Assembly: GCA_016189835.1 (NCBI GenBank)
Contig: JACPRU010000063.1
Coordinates: 1 to 64,000 of the forward strand
DNA: 64,000 nucleotides
Source: Deltaproteobacteria bacterium
GTDB taxonomy: Bacteria > Desulfobacterota > Binatia > JACPRU01
Direction: 5' to 3'
Positions 43,453 to 54,280 of this stretch are shown here, one piece after another; position 1 is the first letter of the stretch; every line of letters begins with the position of its first letter. Under the pieces are notes generated by a model. That model made no database searches, was not told the origin of the DNA, and saw nothing but the letters and a program-made list of their open reading frames with translations. A program made the position numbers and the translations under genes.

Positions 43453-44278
43453 CGGGCATCGACCCGTCGGACCCGGCGGCGGGCCGGCGCACGTCGAGCC
43501 AGTCGCGCAAGCCGTCCCCGAGGACGTTGATGCCGAGAACGGTGAGAAACACGGCGAGGCCCGGGAACAGCGCGACGTGCGGCGCGACCAGCAGGAAGCT
43601 CCTGCCCTCGTTGAGCATCGCTCCCCAGGAGGGCGTCGGCGGCTGGGTGCCGAGCCCGAGGAACGACAGGCTCGCCTCGGCGACCACGGCCGCGGAGAAG
43701 CCGAACGTCGCCTGCACGGCGAGCGGGCCGGCGAGCAGCGGCAGGACGTGAAGCGTGACGATGCGCAGCGGCCCGGCGCCGAGCGACACGGCGCTCTCGA
43801 CGTGCGCCCGCTCGCGCAGCGACAGCGTCTCGGCGCGGACCAGCCGCGCGTAGCCCGTCCAGCCGATGACCGACAGGGCGAGGACGACGTTGCCGAGACT
43901 CGGGCCCAGCACCGCGCTCAACGCGATCGCGAGCAGGATCCCGGGAAACGCCAGCAGCACGTCGACGGCGCGCATCACGACCTCGTCGATCCATCCCCCC
44001 GCGAAGCCGGCGAGCAGGCCGATCGCCGTGCCGAGGGCGAGCGAGATCGCCACGGTGGACAGGCCGACGACCAGCGAGACGCGGGCGCCGTGCAGCGTCC
44101 GGCTCAAGATGTCGCGCCCGAGGCGGTCCTGGCCGAAGGGGTGCGCGAGCGAGGGCCCGCGCAGGTTCTCGGCGAGCGCCGGGCGCGAGGGATCGCGGGG
44201 TGCCAGCCGCGGGCCGAGGGCGGCGGCGGCCAGGAAGAGCGCGACGATCGCGGCGCCGAGGCGAGCGGCGGGGCTCAT
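43394..44278 (-). CDS. Dipeptide/oligopeptide-type ABC permease, DppC-like
   Basis: Permease of 294 residues with about six helices. It has the OppC-type N-terminus (PFGQDRLGRDILSRTLHGAR) and the coupling motif EAALSFLGLG-like as EASLSFLGLGTQPPTPSWG. The C-terminal 25 residues (serine-rich) overlap mutM and look like an extension. With the upstream DppB-like permease it forms the channel half of a peptide or nickel importer. No binding protein or ATPases are adjacent, so it is a partial system here. Confidence 0.88.
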   Translation of the reverse strand: MSPAARLGAAIVALFLAAAALGPRLAPRDPSRPALAENLRGPSLAHPFGQDRLGRDILSRTLHGARVSLVVGLSTVAISLALGTAIGLLAGFAGGWIDEVVMRAVDVLLAFPGILLAIALSAVLGPSLGNVVLALSVIGWTGYARLVRAETLSLRERAHVESAVSLGAGPLRIVTLHVLPLLAGPLAVQATFGFSAAVVAEASLSFLGLGTQPPTPSWGAMLNEGRSFLLVAPHVALFPGLAVFLTVLGINVLGDGLRDWLDVRRPAAGSDGSMPATSGSRGSRSSSALPGPGA

Positions 44279-45207
44279 CGCGCCTCCCGCCCGCCGAATC
44301 GCACGCGCGGGTCGAGCCGCTGGTAGGCGAGATCGGTGAGCAGGTTGGCGGCGACGTAGCCGCAGGCGATCACCAGCACGCAGCCCTGGACGAGCGGATA
44401 ATCCCGCCCCTCGATCGCCTGCAACGTGAGCCGCCCGATGCCCGGCCAGGCGAAGATCGTCTCGGTGATGATCGCGCCGCCGAGCAGGCTGCCGAGCTGC
44501 AGGCCGAAGACCGTGGTGACCGGCAGCAGCGCGCCGCGCAGCGCGTGGCGGAAGAACACGCGCGCCTCCGACAGCCCCTTGGCGCGCGCCGTGCGGATGA
44601 AGTCCGCACCCAGGGAGTCGAGAACGGCGGTCCGGGTCAGGCGGGTGAGAATGGCCGACATGCCGAGCCCGAGCGTGGCGGCCGGCAACAGCAGGCCGGC
44701 GGCGGAGTCCGCGCCCGATACCGGCAGCCAGCCCAGGCGAACCGAGAACAGCAGCACCAGCAGCGGACCGAGGACGAAGTTCGGCAGCGCGGCGCCGAGC
44801 AAGGCGAACGCGGTGGCCGCGGCGTCGAGCCATCGCCCGCGATGCCGCGCCGACAGCACGCCCAGAGGAATCGCCAGCGCCACCGCCAGCGCCCCCGCGG
44901 CGCCGGCCAGCGCCAGCGTGGCCGGCAGCCGGGCGCGAATCAGCCCGGCGACCGGGGCGCCGTCGCGGAGCGAGCGGCCGAGGTCGCCTCGCGCGGTGCG
45001 GGCGAGGAATCCCAGGTACTGCGACCACAGCGGCCGGTCGAGACCGAGCGCCGCGCGCATCCGCTCGCGGTCGACCACGGCCGCACTCTCGCCGAGCATC
45101 ATCTCCACCGGGTCGCCGGGAACGAGGTGGACGAAGAAGAAGACCAGCGTGACGACGCCGAGCAGCGTGGGCAGAGCGAGCGCGAGACGCCGCAGCAGCG
45201 CGCTCAC
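44275..45207 (-). CDS. Dipeptide/oligopeptide-type ABC permease, DppB-like
   Basis: Permease of 310 residues, from a GTG. N-terminal FFFVHLVPGDPVEMMLGE is the DppB signature; RTARAKGLSEARVFFRHALR is the coupling loop facing the ATPases. The stop overlaps the DppC start by four bases. It is divergent from mltD across a 149-base gap. The substrate cannot be told from sequence. Confidence 0.88.
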   Translation of the reverse strand: MSALLRRLALALPTLLGVVTLVFFFVHLVPGDPVEMMLGESAAVVDRERMRAALGLDRPLWSQYLGFLARTARGDLGRSLRDGAPVAGLIRARLPATLALAGAAGALAVALAIPLGVLSARHRGRWLDAAATAFALLGAALPNFVLGPLLVLLFSVRLGWLPVSGADSAAGLLLPAATLGLGMSAILTRLTRTAVLDSLGADFIRTARAKGLSEARVFFRHALRGALLPVTTVFGLQLGSLLGGAIITETIFAWPGIGRLTLQAIEGRDYPLVQGCVLVIACGYVAANLLTDLAYQRLDPRVRFGGREAR

Positions 45208-45294
45208 CCCGCAGATCCCCGGGCGGATGCGGCGCGCGAGATTGCCGCGCGGCGACGGTTCCTCGCCCCGCGCCGCGCGGGCCGGCGTTTCGCG

Positions 45295-45323
45295 TTGCGT
45301 CTCGGACGCGCGCTTGTTACAAG
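45295..45323 (+). promoter_or_regulatory. Weak sigma-70-like promoter before mltD
   Basis: TTGCGT (45295-45300) and TACAAG (45318-45323) are 17 bases apart in the gap between divergent dppB and mltD. It agrees at about four of six bases in each box. It would give a leader of about 25-30 bases. Confidence 0.35.
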
Positions 45324-45356
45324 AATCCAGGGGCGGGGTTGCGAGGGGAGCCGTCG

Positions 45357-46730
45357 TTGGGGAGCAGCGAAGAGAGTTCTTGCCGACCCGCGCGATTCGC
45401 CATCGGCTGGGTGGCGGCGTGGTGGGTCCTGCTGCCGCTGCTCGCGTTCGCCGCTCCCGAGGACTTCCCGAAGCCCGCCGGACTCGTGCCGCAGGTCGAG
45501 TTCTGGAAGAAGGTCTTCGCCGAGTACTCCGAGAATCAGGTTGCGATCCACGACAACCTCTACCTAGACAAAATTTACGCGGTGATCGACCTCCGGCCGC
45601 TCGCCGAGAGTGGAGCCGGCGAGGAGACGCTGCGGCGCGAGCGTCGCCGCCGCCAGCAGGCGGAGCTGAACGCGGTGGACCGCGCGCTCGCCCGTCTGGC
45701 GCGCGGCGGCTTCGCCGCCGACGATCTCGACGAGCGGGAGCGCGCGATCCGGAGCCTCTTCCAGGACGTTCCGGGAGCGCGCAAGTTCAGCGCGGCGCGA
45801 GGCCGCGTGCGGGCGCAGCAGGGCCTGCGCGAGCGCTTCCGGCGCGGGTTGGAGATCTCGCGGCGCTACCTGCCGCGAATGGAGGAGATCTTCCGGCGCG
45901 AGGCGCTGCCGGTGGAGCTCACCCGGCTGCCGTTCGTCGAGTCGAGCTTCAACGTCAACGCCTACTCCAAGGTCGGCGCGGCCGGCATCTGGCAGTTCAT
46001 CCCGTCCTCGGCACGGATCTATTTGCAGCTCAACTCCGTGGAGGACTCGCGCCGCGATCCGATCTACGCGACGATGGGCGCCGCGCGTCACTTGCGCGAC
46101 GACTACGAGGTGCTGGGCAACTGGCCGCTCGCCGTCACCGCCTACAACCACGGCCGCGCGGGCATGGCGCGCGCGGTCCGCAAGCTCGGTACCAAGGACC
46201 TGATGACGATCATCCGCGGCTACGACGGCCGGTCGTTCGGCTTCGCGTCGCGAAACTTCTACGCCGAGTTCCTGGCCGCGGTCGAGGTCGAGCGCGATCA
46301 CGAGAAATACTTCGGCGAGGTCCAGTTCGAGCCGAGGATCGAGTACCAGGAGGTGCAGATTCAGGACTATCTCCGCTTCGCGACGCTGGCGAAGATGGCC
46401 CGCTGCAGCGTCGAGGAGCTGCGGGTGCTGAATCCGGGGTTCAGCAACGAGGTCGTCGAGGGCAAGCTGTTCGTGCCCAGGAACTACACCCTGCGGATTC
46501 CCGCCGGGAGGCTCGACGAGTTTCGCGCGGCGTACGCGAGCCTGCCGGCCGCCGATCGCTTCGGCCGCCAGCAGCGTACCTATCTCGTGCATCGCGTGAC
46601 GCGCGGCCAGACGGTCGGAGCGATCGCCAAGCGCTACCGCACCACGGTGGCCGCGATCCAGGCCGCCAACGGGCTGCGCGACCTCAGGCGCGTGCGCGTG
46701 GGCCAGGTGCTGAAGATTCCGACCGGCTGA
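45357..46730 (+). CDS. mltD: Membrane-bound lytic murein transglycosylase D-like, LysM
   Basis: About 457 residues, from a TTG at 45357 with GAGGGGAG upstream (a TTG at 45339 is also possible). A signal peptide (FAIGWVAAWWVLLPLLAFAA) is followed by a helical region, then the SLT domain with catalytic Glu in LPFVESSFNVNAYS and GAAGIWQFIPSSAR and VTAYNHGRAGMARAV. An MltD linker follows, then one LysM domain at the end (YLVHRVTRGQTVGAIAKRYR). It cuts peptidoglycan glycan strands. It lacks an obvious lipobox. Confidence 0.9.
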   Translation: MGSSEESSCRPARFAIGWVAAWWVLLPLLAFAAPEDFPKPAGLVPQVEFWKKVFAEYSENQVAIHDNLYLDKIYAVIDLRPLAESGAGEETLRRERRRRQQAELNAVDRALARLARGGFAADDLDERERAIRSLFQDVPGARKFSAARGRVRAQQGLRERFRRGLEISRRYLPRMEEIFRREALPVELTRLPFVESSFNVNAYSKVGAAGIWQFIPSSARIYLQLNSVEDSRRDPIYATMGAARHLRDDYEVLGNWPLAVTAYNHGRAGMARAVRKLGTKDLMTIIRGYDGRSFGFASRNFYAEFLAAVEVERDHEKYFGEVQFEPRIEYQEVQIQDYLRFATLAKMARCSVEELRVLNPGFSNEVVEGKLFVPRNYTLRIPAGRLDEFRAAYASLPAADRFGRQQRTYLVHRVTRGQTVGAIAKRYRTTVAAIQAANGLRDLRRVRVGQVLKIPTG

Positions 46731-46799
46731 GCGGCGCCCGCCGGCACCGGCGCCGCGCGGCCGCTCGATCGCTCGCGCGGCGCGGGCCGAGGCCGGCGG

Positions 46800-48020
<1,221 letters not shown>

Positions 48021-48060
48021 TGTTCATTCCTCCCAAGCCCGGTGCTACGATATCATTCCC

Positions 48061-48729
48061 GTGCCGTATTATGCGATTTTCCTGGATCTCGGTGAGCGCC
48101 CCTGCCTGGTCGTCGGCGGCGGAGCGGTGGCGCTCGGAAAGGTGCGCGGCCTGCTGCGCGCCGGAGCGCGGGTGACCGTCGTCGCCGAGCGGGCGATCGG
48201 GCGCCTGCGCGCGCTCGCCGCCGGCGGCGAGATCGCGCTCGCCGAGCGCGCCTACCGCCGCGCCGACATGCGCGGCATCCATCTGGCGGTGGCGGCCACC
48301 GGCGACCCGGAGGTGAACCGCCGGGTGGCCGCCGACGGCGAACGCCGCGGCGTTCTGGTCAACGTGGTCGATGTGCCGGCGCTGTCGAGCTTCATCTCGC
48401 CGGCGACGCTCGAGCGCGGTGCGCTGCAGGTCGCGGTATCGACCTCGGGCACCTCGCCGTCCTTCGCCGCCTATCTCCGCGACCGGCTGGGCGAGGAGAT
48501 CGGCCCCGAGTACGCCGCGGCGCTCGCCGTGCTGGGCGGCGTGCGAGAGCGGCTGCGCTCGCAGGACCGGCCGTCCGAGGAACGCCGGCGCGTCTTGCGG
48601 GCGCTCGCCGAGCGCGGGCTGGTGGGGCTGGTGAAAGCCCGGGACCGCGCCGGCGTCGACGAGCTGCTCGGCGAGGTGGCCGGTGTCGACGTGACGCTCG
48701 ATGCGCTCGGGGTGCGTCTCGGAGAGTAG
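48061..48729 (+). CDS. Precorrin-2 dehydrogenase/sirohydrochlorin ferrochelatase (CysG N-terminal type)
   Basis: Protein of 222 residues that oxidises precorrin-2 to sirohydrochlorin and may insert iron to make siroheme. NAD loop LVVGGGAVALGKVRGLL near residue 15, catalytic Asp region VNVVDVPALSSFISPATLER near 105 and STSGTSPSFAAYLRD near 125. The GTG has no ribosome site; TACGAT lies nine bases upstream, so a leaderless start is possible. It is the first gene of the tetrapyrrole operon. It lacks the methyltransferase half of CysG, which is fused to HemD downstream. Confidence 0.9.
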   Translation: MPYYAIFLDLGERPCLVVGGGAVALGKVRGLLRAGARVTVVAERAIGRLRALAAGGEIALAERAYRRADMRGIHLAVAATGDPEVNRRVAADGERRGVLVNVVDVPALSSFISPATLERGALQVAVSTSGTSPSFAAYLRDRLGEEIGPEYAAALAVLGGVRERLRSQDRPSEERRRVLRALAERGLVGLVKARDRAGVDELLGEVAGVDVTLDALGVRLGE

Positions 48730-48736
48730 TGAACTA

Positions 48737-49558
48737 GTGGACGCCCTGTTGCTCGGCATCGTGCTCGTGCTGTACCTGACGTCGGCGGCGAGCTTCGTCG
48801 CCTACCTCGGCGCGGGTCGCGAGCCGAGGCGCTCGCTGGGACCAATGTTGCTGGCCGCGGGGGCCGCGCTGCACGGGCTGGAGATCGCCGAGCGCTCGTT
48901 CATGGTCGGCCACATCGCCGTGGCGAGCTTCGACGAGGGTCTGTCGTTCCTCGCGTTCAGCCTGGTGATCCTCTACCTGCTGATCGACCGCCGCCACGTG
49001 CTCACCGTGCTCGGCGCGGTGATTGTGCCGCTGGCAGCGTTGCTCGTCGCGATCTCCGCGCTGGTGTCCTCGGGGACCACCGCGCTGCCGCCGGCGCTGC
49101 GCAGCGCCTGGCTTCCGGTCCACGTCACGCTGGCGTTTCTCGGTAACGCGGTGTTCGCGCTGGCCTTCGCCACCAGCCTCGTCTACCTGTTCGAGGACGG
49201 GCGTTTGAAGAGCAAGCGGCCTGCGCTGCGGCGCCGTCTCTTCCCCTCGCTCGAGAAGCTCGACGACCTGAACCACAGGCTGCTCGCCTGGGGCTTCCCG
49301 CTGCTCACGCTCGGCATCGTCACCGGCGCGATCTGGGCGCATCTCGCCTGGGGAGAATTCTGGTCGTGGGAGGCGCGCCAGACCTGGTCGCTGGTCACCT
49401 GGAGCCTCTATGCGCTGCTGCTCCATGGCCGCAGCGTCGGCTGGCGGGGGCGGCGGGCGGCGACGCTGACGATCGTCGGCTTCGCCGTGCTGGTGATGTC
49501 GTTCGTGAGCGTGAATCTGTTCTTCCCGGGGCGGCACGCCGGGAGCTTCGGGTCGTGA
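48737..49558 (+). CDS. ccsA: Cytochrome c assembly protein, CcsA/HemX-like
   Basis: Integral membrane protein of 273 residues with about eight helices. The tryptophan-rich heme-handling motif WGEFWSWEARQTWSLVTW is near residue 215, and VHVTLAFLGNAVFALAFA gives a conserved His near residue 130. Such proteins next to hemA are called HemX and are thought to influence HemA level or move heme. GTG start 7 bases after the previous stop; the next start (GTG) overlaps by four bases. Confidence 0.88.
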   Translation: MDALLLGIVLVLYLTSAASFVAYLGAGREPRRSLGPMLLAAGAALHGLEIAERSFMVGHIAVASFDEGLSFLAFSLVILYLLIDRRHVLTVLGAVIVPLAALLVAISALVSSGTTALPPALRSAWLPVHVTLAFLGNAVFALAFATSLVYLFEDGRLKSKRPALRRRLFPSLEKLDDLNHRLLAWGFPLLTLGIVTGAIWAHLAWGEFWSWEARQTWSLVTWSLYALLLHGRSVGWRGRRAATLTIVGFAVLVMSFVSVNLFFPGRHAGSFGS

Positions 49559-50832
49559 CCGTACGGCGCAAGCTCTGGCTGATCGGCGTGTCGCACCATT
49601 CGGCCCCGGTCGAGCTGCGCGAGCGCCTGGCGTTCGAGGACGAGGCGGCGGGCGCCGCCTCGCGCAAGTTGCTCGCGCTGCCGGGCCTGGAGGAGTGCGC
49701 GCTGGTTTCGACCTGCAACCGCGTCGAGCTGGTGGCCTGCGCGGACCCGGCGAAGATCGACGCGCGGGCCGTCGGGGATCTGCTCGCCGGCGAGCGCGGC
49801 GTGCCGGCGGCGGAGCTTCGCTCGTACCTCTACGTCCACGAGGATTGCTCGGCGGTGCAGCATCTGTTTCGCGTGGCCTCGAGCCTCGACTCGATGGTGG
49901 TCGGCGAGCCGCAGATCCTCGGTCAACTGAAGAGCTCGTACGACGCCGCGGTCGAGGCGGGAACCGCGGGGACGATCCTGCACCGCATGTTCCACAAGTC
50001 GTTCTCGGTCGCCAAACGCGTGCGCAGCGAGACCGGCATCGGCGGACGCAACGTGTCGGTGAGCTCGGTCGCGGTCGATCTCGCCGCGCAGATCTTTGAA
50101 TCGCTCGGCGAGAAGACCGCGCTGGTGATCGGCGCCGGCAAGATGGCGGAGCTGACCGCGCGCCACTTCCGTTCGCGGGGCATCGGCGGCTTGATCTTCG
50201 CCAACCGCACGTTCGATCGCGCGGTGGAGCTGGCCCGCGAGCTGCACGGCACGACCGTGCCGTTCGACGACCTGGCCCGCTACCTGCCGCTCGCCGACGT
50301 GGTGATCGGCTCGACGGCGGCGAACGAGGTGCTGCTGACGGCCGACGCGGTCGGCGAGGCGCTGCGCGAGCGCAGCTACCGGCCGACGTTCCTCATCGAC
50401 CTCGGCGTGCCGCGCAACTTCGACCCGCGCATCAACGACCTGCGGAACGTCTACCTGTACGACATCGACGATCTGCGGGGCGTGATCGGCGAGAACCGCG
50501 GCGAGCGGCAGCGCGAGGCGCTGCGGGCCGAAGAGATCGTGCGCTCCGAGGTCGATTCGTTCTGGCGCTGGTTCCAGAACCTCGACGTCATACCGACCAT
50601 CGTCGGCCTGCGCGGCAAGGCGGACGGCATCTGCCGGCGAGAACTCGAGCGCACGCTCGGATCGCTGCGCCAGCTCGGCGACGAGGAGCGGAAGTCGATC
50701 GAGGCCATGGCGCAGGCGATCGTCAACAAGATCCTCCACGAGCCGATCTCGCGCTTGAAGCGCATCGACGACGCCCGGGCGCAGGACGTGCAGGTCGCAC
50801 GGCGGCTGTTCGGCCTCGACGACGATGAGTGA
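49555..50832 (+). CDS. hemA: Glutamyl-tRNA reductase HemA
   Basis: Protein of 425 residues making glutamate-1-semialdehyde from glutamyl-tRNA, the first committed step of the C5 pathway. Start KLWLIGVSHHSAPVELRERL, catalytic Cys in VSTCNRVELVA (about residue 52), and SLDSMVVGEPQILGQLK. NADP domain VIGAGKMAELTARHF; C-terminal dimerisation helices. GTG start coupled to HemX. hemL (the next step) is not in the window. Confidence 0.95.
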   Translation: MTVRRKLWLIGVSHHSAPVELRERLAFEDEAAGAASRKLLALPGLEECALVSTCNRVELVACADPAKIDARAVGDLLAGERGVPAAELRSYLYVHEDCSAVQHLFRVASSLDSMVVGEPQILGQLKSSYDAAVEAGTAGTILHRMFHKSFSVAKRVRSETGIGGRNVSVSSVAVDLAAQIFESLGEKTALVIGAGKMAELTARHFRSRGIGGLIFANRTFDRAVELARELHGTTVPFDDLARYLPLADVVIGSTAANEVLLTADAVGEALRERSYRPTFLIDLGVPRNFDPRINDLRNVYLYDIDDLRGVIGENRGERQREALRAEEIVRSEVDSFWRWFQNLDVIPTIVGLRGKADGICRRELERTLGSLRQLGDEERKSIEAMAQAIVNKILHEPISRLKRIDDARAQDVQVARRLFGLDDDE

Positions 50833-51754
50833 GGGCGGCGGCACCCTGCGCGTTGGCACGCGCGGCAGCGCGCTCGCCGTCCGCCAGGCGCAGTGGGTGG
50901 CCGCCGCGATCCGCGCTCGGGGGCCCGCGGCGAGCGTCGAGATCGTGCGCATTCGCACCAGCGGCGACCGCGTTCACGACCGTCCGCTGGTGGAGATCGG
51001 CGGCAAGGGGCTGTTCGTCAAGGAGATCGAGGAGGCGCTGCTCGAGGGGCGCGTGGACGTCGCCGTGCACTCGATGAAGGATCTGCCGGCGGCACTCGCG
51101 TCCGGACTGGCGATCGTCGCCGTGCCGCCCCGCGAGGACCCCGGCGACGCGCTGATCACGGCTTCGCGCGGCGGCCTCTCCGGCCTCGCCCCGGGCGCGC
51201 GGGTCGGCACGGGCAGCCTGCGGCGGCGGGTGTTTCTGCGGCACGCCCGCCCGGACCTCGAGATCGTGCCGATGCGCGGCAACGTCGATACCCGCCTCGC
51301 CAAGTGGCGGGCGGGCGAGGTCGACGCGCTGATCCTCGCCCGCGCCGGCCTGCGCCGGCTCGGCATCGAGATCGCCGAGGCGCAGCCGCTCTCCCCTGAC
51401 GAGATGCTGCCGGCCATCGGGCAAGGTGCGCTCGCCATCGAAGCCCGGCCGGGCAGCCCGTGGTGGAGCGTGCTGGCGGCGCTCGACGACCCGCCGAGCG
51501 CCGCAGCGGTCGGCGCCGAGCGCGCGTTCCTGCGGGGCATGGGCGGCGACTGCACGACGCCGATCGCGGCCCACGCGGTGATCGAGAACGGGGAGCTGCG
51601 TCTGGCGGCGGCGATCGGCGATCCCGAGGGCAGGGCGCTGGTGCGCGGCGAGAGCAGGGGCTCGCCGAGCGAGGGCGAGGCGATGGGTGGCGCGCTGGCC
51701 GCGGAGATGCTCTCGCGGGGCGGACGCGAGATCTTGCAGGGACTCGGCCGATGA
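50825..51754 (+). CDS. hemC: Porphobilinogen deaminase HemC
   Basis: Enzyme of 309 residues joining four porphobilinogens into hydroxymethylbilane. Start LRVGTRGSALAVRQAQWVAA, catalytic Asp loop VAVHSMKDLPA, arginine patch GTGSLRRRVFLRHARPDLE and the dipyrromethane Cys in MGGDCTTPIAAHA (about residue 240). It overlaps hemA by 8 bases and the next gene by four. Confidence 0.96.
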   Translation: MSEGGGTLRVGTRGSALAVRQAQWVAAAIRARGPAASVEIVRIRTSGDRVHDRPLVEIGGKGLFVKEIEEALLEGRVDVAVHSMKDLPAALASGLAIVAVPPREDPGDALITASRGGLSGLAPGARVGTGSLRRRVFLRHARPDLEIVPMRGNVDTRLAKWRAGEVDALILARAGLRRLGIEIAEAQPLSPDEMLPAIGQGALAIEARPGSPWWSVLAALDDPPSAAAVGAERAFLRGMGGDCTTPIAAHAVIENGELRLAAAIGDPEGRALVRGESRGSPSEGEAMGGALAAEMLSRGGREILQGLGR

Positions 51755-53271
51755 GCGTCGGCGTCGTCTATCTCGTCGGCGCCGGTCCGGGGGATCCGGG
51801 CCTGCTCACGCTGCGCGGGCGCGAATGCATCGCCCAGGCCGACGTGCTCGTCCACGATTACCTGGTGGACGGACGGCTGCTGCGCTTCGCCCGTCCCGGC
51901 GCGACGATCGTCGCCTCGGGGAAGAGCGGCGACGCGGCGCGGCGGGACGATCAGCAGCGCGAGATCAACCGGCGGATGGTCGCCGAGGCGCTCGCCGGCA
52001 AGACCGTGGTCCGCCTGAAGGGCGGCGATCCGTTCGTGTTCGGGCGCGGCGGCGAGGAGGCGCAGGCCCTGGTCGACGCGGGTGTGCCCTTCGAGGTCGT
52101 CCCCGGCGTCAGCTCCGCGACCGCGGTCCCGGCCTACGCCGGCATTCCGCTCACCGAACGGGGGCTGAATTCGTCGTTCACGGTGGTGACCGGACACGAG
52201 GCCCCGGTGGCCCGCCAGCCGCTCGACTGGACGGCGCTCGCCCGCCTGGAGTGCATCGTGGTGCTGATGGGGCTCAGGGAGCTCGGCGCGATCACCGCGC
52301 GCCTCGAGCGCGCGGGGAAGCCCCCGAACACGCCGGCGGCCTGCATCCGCGGCGGCACCCGGCCCGACCAGCGGACCGTGGTGGGCACGCTTCGCGATCT
52401 GCCGGCCCGGGTGGAGCAGGCGGGCCTCGAGCCGCCGGCGGTGATCGTCATCGGCGAGGTGGTTCGCCGCCGGCAGGCCCTCGGCTGGTTCGAGCGCCGG
52501 CCGCTGCTCGGCCGGCGGATCCTCGTCACGCGGGCGGCGGAGCAGGCGACGGAGTTCGCCGACCGGCTCGAGCGGCTCGGCGCCGAGGCGATCCCGGCGC
52601 CGGTGATCGAGCTGGTCGCGCCCGAGAGCTTCGCGGCGCTCGACCGGGCGCTGGCGGAGATCGCCAGCTACGACTGGGTGGTGTTCAGCAGCGCGCACGG
52701 CGTCGACGTGTTCTTCGCGCGCTTGTTCGACACCGGCGGCGACGTGCGGCAGCTGTGGAGGGCCGAGCTGGCCGCCGTCGGTCCGGCGACGGCGCAGGCG
52801 ATCACCCGGCGCGGGATCCGCGTCGCCGTCGTGCCGCGGTCCTTTCGCGCCGAGGGCCTGGCGGAGAGCCTGGCCCCGCGCGTGGGCGGGAAACGCGTGT
52901 TGCTGCCGCGCGCCGAGGGCGCGCGCGACGTGCTGCCCATCGCGCTGCGCGCGGCCGGCGCCGAGGTCTCGGACGTCGGCACCTACCGGGCGGGGGCGGT
53001 CGGCCGGCTGCCCCGCCGCGCGGAGACGCTGCTCGCTGCCGGCCAGGTCGACGCGGTCACCTTCACCAGCTCGAGCACGGTGCGGCACTTCTGCGAGCTG
53101 CTCGGCGCCGACCCGGCGCGCAGGCTCGGCGCCGCCCGCGTCGCGTGCATCGGCCCGATCACCGCGGCGACGGCGCGGGAGTTCGGGCTGCGCGTCGACG
53201 TCGCGGCGCGCGAGTACACCATCGACGACCTGACGCAGGCGTTGATTGACTATTTCGCGGGCCGCAGCTAG
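51751..53271 (+). CDS. cobA-hemD: CobA-HemD fusion: uroporphyrinogen-III methyltransferase/synthase
   Basis: Fusion of 506 residues. The first 240 are the SAM-dependent methyltransferase CobA (SumT): [36 protein letters not shown] and [20 protein letters not shown]. The last 250 are Hem[38 protein letters not shown] and [17 protein letters not shown]. HemD closes hydroxymethylbilane to uroporphyrinogen III and CobA methylates it to precorrin-2, so the fused enzyme sits at the branch to siroheme and B12. The fusion is known in Firmicutes and Deltaproteobacteria. It is coupled to hemC by ATGA. Confidence 0.95.
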   Translation: MSVGVVYLVGAGPGDPGLLTLRGRECIAQADVLVHDYLVDGRLLRFARPGATIVASGKSGDAARRDDQQREINRRMVAEALAGKTVVRLKGGDPFVFGRGGEEAQALVDAGVPFEVVPGVSSATAVPAYAGIPLTERGLNSSFTVVTGHEAPVARQPLDWTALARLECIVVLMGLRELGAITARLERAGKPPNTPAACIRGGTRPDQRTVVGTLRDLPARVEQAGLEPPAVIVIGEVVRRRQALGWFERRPLLGRRILVTRAAEQATEFADRLERLGAEAIPAPVIELVAPESFAALDRALAEIASYDWVVFSSAHGVDVFFARLFDTGGDVRQLWRAELAAVGPATAQAITRRGIRVAVVPRSFRAEGLAESLAPRVGGKRVLLPRAEGARDVLPIALRAAGAEVSDVGTYRAGAVGRLPRRAETLLAAGQVDAVTFTSSSTVRHFCELLGADPARRLGAARVACIGPITAATAREFGLRVDVAAREYTIDDLTQALIDYFAGRS

Positions 53272-53293
53272 TCGCCGGAAGAGCGAGGCCGCC

Positions 53294-54280
53294 ATGGGCT
53301 TTCCGACACAGCGCCCCCGCCGCGTTCGCGGCAACGCGATGCTGCGGACCCTCGTGCGCGAGACGTCGCTCGAGGCCGGCGATCTCGTCTACCCGATGTT
53401 CGTCGTTCCCGGCCGGGGAGTGGAGCGGCCGATCGCGTCGATGCCGGGAATCTCGCAGCTGTCGATCGACCGCGCCGTGGCCGAGGCCCGCGAGGTGCTG
53501 AGCCTCGGCATTGCGGGCGTCATCCTGTTCGGCATCCCGTCGCGCAAGGACGCGCTCGGCAGCGAGGCCTACGATCCCTCCGGCGTGATCCCCCGCGCGG
53601 TGCAGGCGATCCGCGAGTCCGTGCCGGGCCTGCTGGTGATCACCGACGTCTGCCTGTGCGAGTACACCGATCACGGCCACTGCGGCGTCGTCGAGGGCGG
53701 CGAGGTCGACAACGACCGCACGCTCGAGCTGCTCGCGCGCGAGGCGGTCTGCCACGCGCGCGCGGGGGCGCACGTGGTCGCTCCCTCGGACATGATGGAT
53801 GGACGAGTGAAGGCGATCCGGCAGGCGCTCGACGCCGAAGGCTTCGCCACGCTGCCGATCCTCGCCTACGCCGCCAAGTATGCTTCGGGCTTCTACGGGC
53901 CGTTCCGCGAGGCCGCCGAGTCGGCGCCTCGGTTCGGCGACCGCCGCGGCTACCAGATGGACCCAGGCAACGGCGAGGAGGCGCTGCGCGAGGTAGCGCT
54001 CGACCTCGAGGAAGGCGCCGACATCGTCATGGTGAAGCCGGCGATGCCGTATCTCGACGTGCTGCGCCGCGTGCGGGAGCGCTTTCCCGGTGTGCCGCTG
54101 GCGGCGTACAACGTGAGCGGCGAGTACGCCATGCTCAAGGCGGCGGCCGAGCGCGGGTGGATCGACGGCGAGCGGGTGACGCTCGAGATCCTCACCTCGA
54201 TTCGACGCGCCGGAGCCGACTTCATCCTCACCTACTCCGCCAAGGACGCCGCGCGGCTGCTCGGGGCCGCACGCGCTTGA
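53294..54280 (+). CDS. hemB: Porphobilinogen synthase HemB
   Basis: Enzyme of 328 residues joining two 5-aminolevulinates. Zinc-type site [16 protein letters not shown] (Cys-x-Cys...Cys), active lysines in [14 protein letters not shown] and [17 protein letters not shown]. The ATG at 53294 fits the family start ([18 protein letters not shown]). The zinc ligands mean a Zn-dependent rather than Mg-only form. It is followed by a TTGA overlap with the next gene. Confidence 0.96.
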   Translation: MGFPTQRPRRVRGNAMLRTLVRETSLEAGDLVYPMFVVPGRGVERPIASMPGISQLSIDRAVAEAREVLSLGIAGVILFGIPSRKDALGSEAYDPSGVIPRAVQAIRESVPGLLVITDVCLCEYTDHGHCGVVEGGEVDNDRTLELLAREAVCHARAGAHVVAPSDMMDGRVKAIRQALDAEGFATLPILAYAAKYASGFYGPFREAAESAPRFGDRRGYQMDPGNGEEALREVALDLEEGADIVMVKPAMPYLDVLRRVRERFPGVPLAAYNVSGEYAMLKAAAERGWIDGERVTLEILTSIRRAGADFILTYSAKDAARLLGAARA

